DNA from: DATGSF01 sp035302865
GTDB taxonomy: Bacteria > Bacteroidota > Bacteroidia > Chitinophagales > Chitinophagaceae
Assembly: GCA_035302865.1 (NCBI GenBank)
Contig: DATGSF010000063.1
Location: 1-16,667 of the forward strand
DNA: 16,667 nucleotides
Direction of reading: 5' to 3'
Shown: one piece after another, positions 16,513 to 16,667 of the stretch
Numbering within the stretch: the stretch's first letter is position 1
Layout of the letters: each line of letters begins with the position of its first letter
Position numbers and translations under genes: made by a program
The notes under the pieces: generated by a model
The model's database searches: none
The model's input: the letters and a program-made list of their open reading frames with translations, nothing else
Told to the model about the DNA's origin: nothing

Positions 16513-16667
16513 TTATGCTACAGATCGAAGTTGTTGAAACATTTTTCGACCTATCTCTAAAGCATTGGAAGTATGAATTCCAAAGAAAATCCACAAGATT
16601 TCATTTGCTTTAGTGCGCGCCTTTATCTTTCTTAAGTGATAATGTTCTTTATCTTTTCCGAAACTCC
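16513..16667 (-). pseudogene. C-terminal end of a transposase (cut by the window edge)
   Basis: The last 50 codons of an open frame that runs in from beyond the window and ends at TAA (16513-16515). The residues include FGKDKEHYHLRKIKARTKAN, ILWIFFGIHTSN and a short basic tail. The pattern of FG-x-x-K, basic residues, then a hydrophobic helix ending in His and Asn resembles the C-terminal end of DDE transposases such as IS1182 or related IS4/IS5-like types; the exact family is uncertain. Whether the gene is intact or only a remnant cannot be judged because the catalytic part lies outside. The 80 bases after the stop (16432-16512) contain no gene; a GGCATA/TATGCC pair (16455-16460, 16493-16498) may belong to the element end, but I could not define a terminal inverted repeat. 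Confidence 0.5.

Overview
The window looks like chromosomal DNA of a low-GC member of the Bacteroidota, most likely class Flavobacteriia. The grounds are the strongly AT-rich sequence, the near absence of Shine-Dalgarno sites before the genes, two intergenic matches to the Bacteroidota -7 promoter element (TAnnTTTG), and protein types common in flavobacteria: a DUF2147 exported protein, a short Cys-rich lipoprotein and a secreted prolyl oligopeptidase. The genus cannot be fixed from sequence reading alone. No rRNA, tRNA, CRISPR array or replication origin was seen.

Layout. Positions 1-1016 hold two small exported proteins on the + strand, a DUF2147 protein and a GTG-started lipoprotein, closed by a hairpin terminator that also serves the converging genes. 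Positions 1050-4523 hold two minus-strand genes, a secreted S9A prolyl oligopeptidase and, upstream of it, a CynX/NimT-type MFS transporter. Positions 4524-4717 form a divergent promoter region with one -7 element facing each way and a 14-bp perfect palindrome over the expected start of the transporter transcript. Positions 4718-10317 are + strand housekeeping genes: inorganic pyrophosphatase with its own terminator, then a tightly spaced polA-pncB-pncA group ending in a terminator. PncA makes nicotinate from nicotinamide, PncB turns it into nicotinate mononucleotide and releases pyrophosphate, and Ppa can hydrolyse that pyrophosphate, as it can the pyrophosphate made by DNA polymerase I. The cluster therefore fits NAD salvage and DNA synthesis.

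Positions 10554-16256 encode one 1900-residue protein, the most interesting item here. From N to C terminus it has a beta-rich region, a transglutaminase/cysteine-protease-like domain (Cys219, His245), a DUF4011 region, a superfamily 1 helicase split by a helical insert of about 600 residues, a Vsr/DUF559-like nuclease domain with an atypical active-site region, and DUF3320 with a C-terminal tail. This is the architecture of large DUF4011 helicase-nucleases, some of which (Hhe type) are reported as phage-defence proteins. It is a single-gene unit. After it come a 22-bp perfect inverted repeat and, at the window edge, the C-terminal end of a transposase on the minus strand, which suggests that this end of the window is a variable, accessory region.
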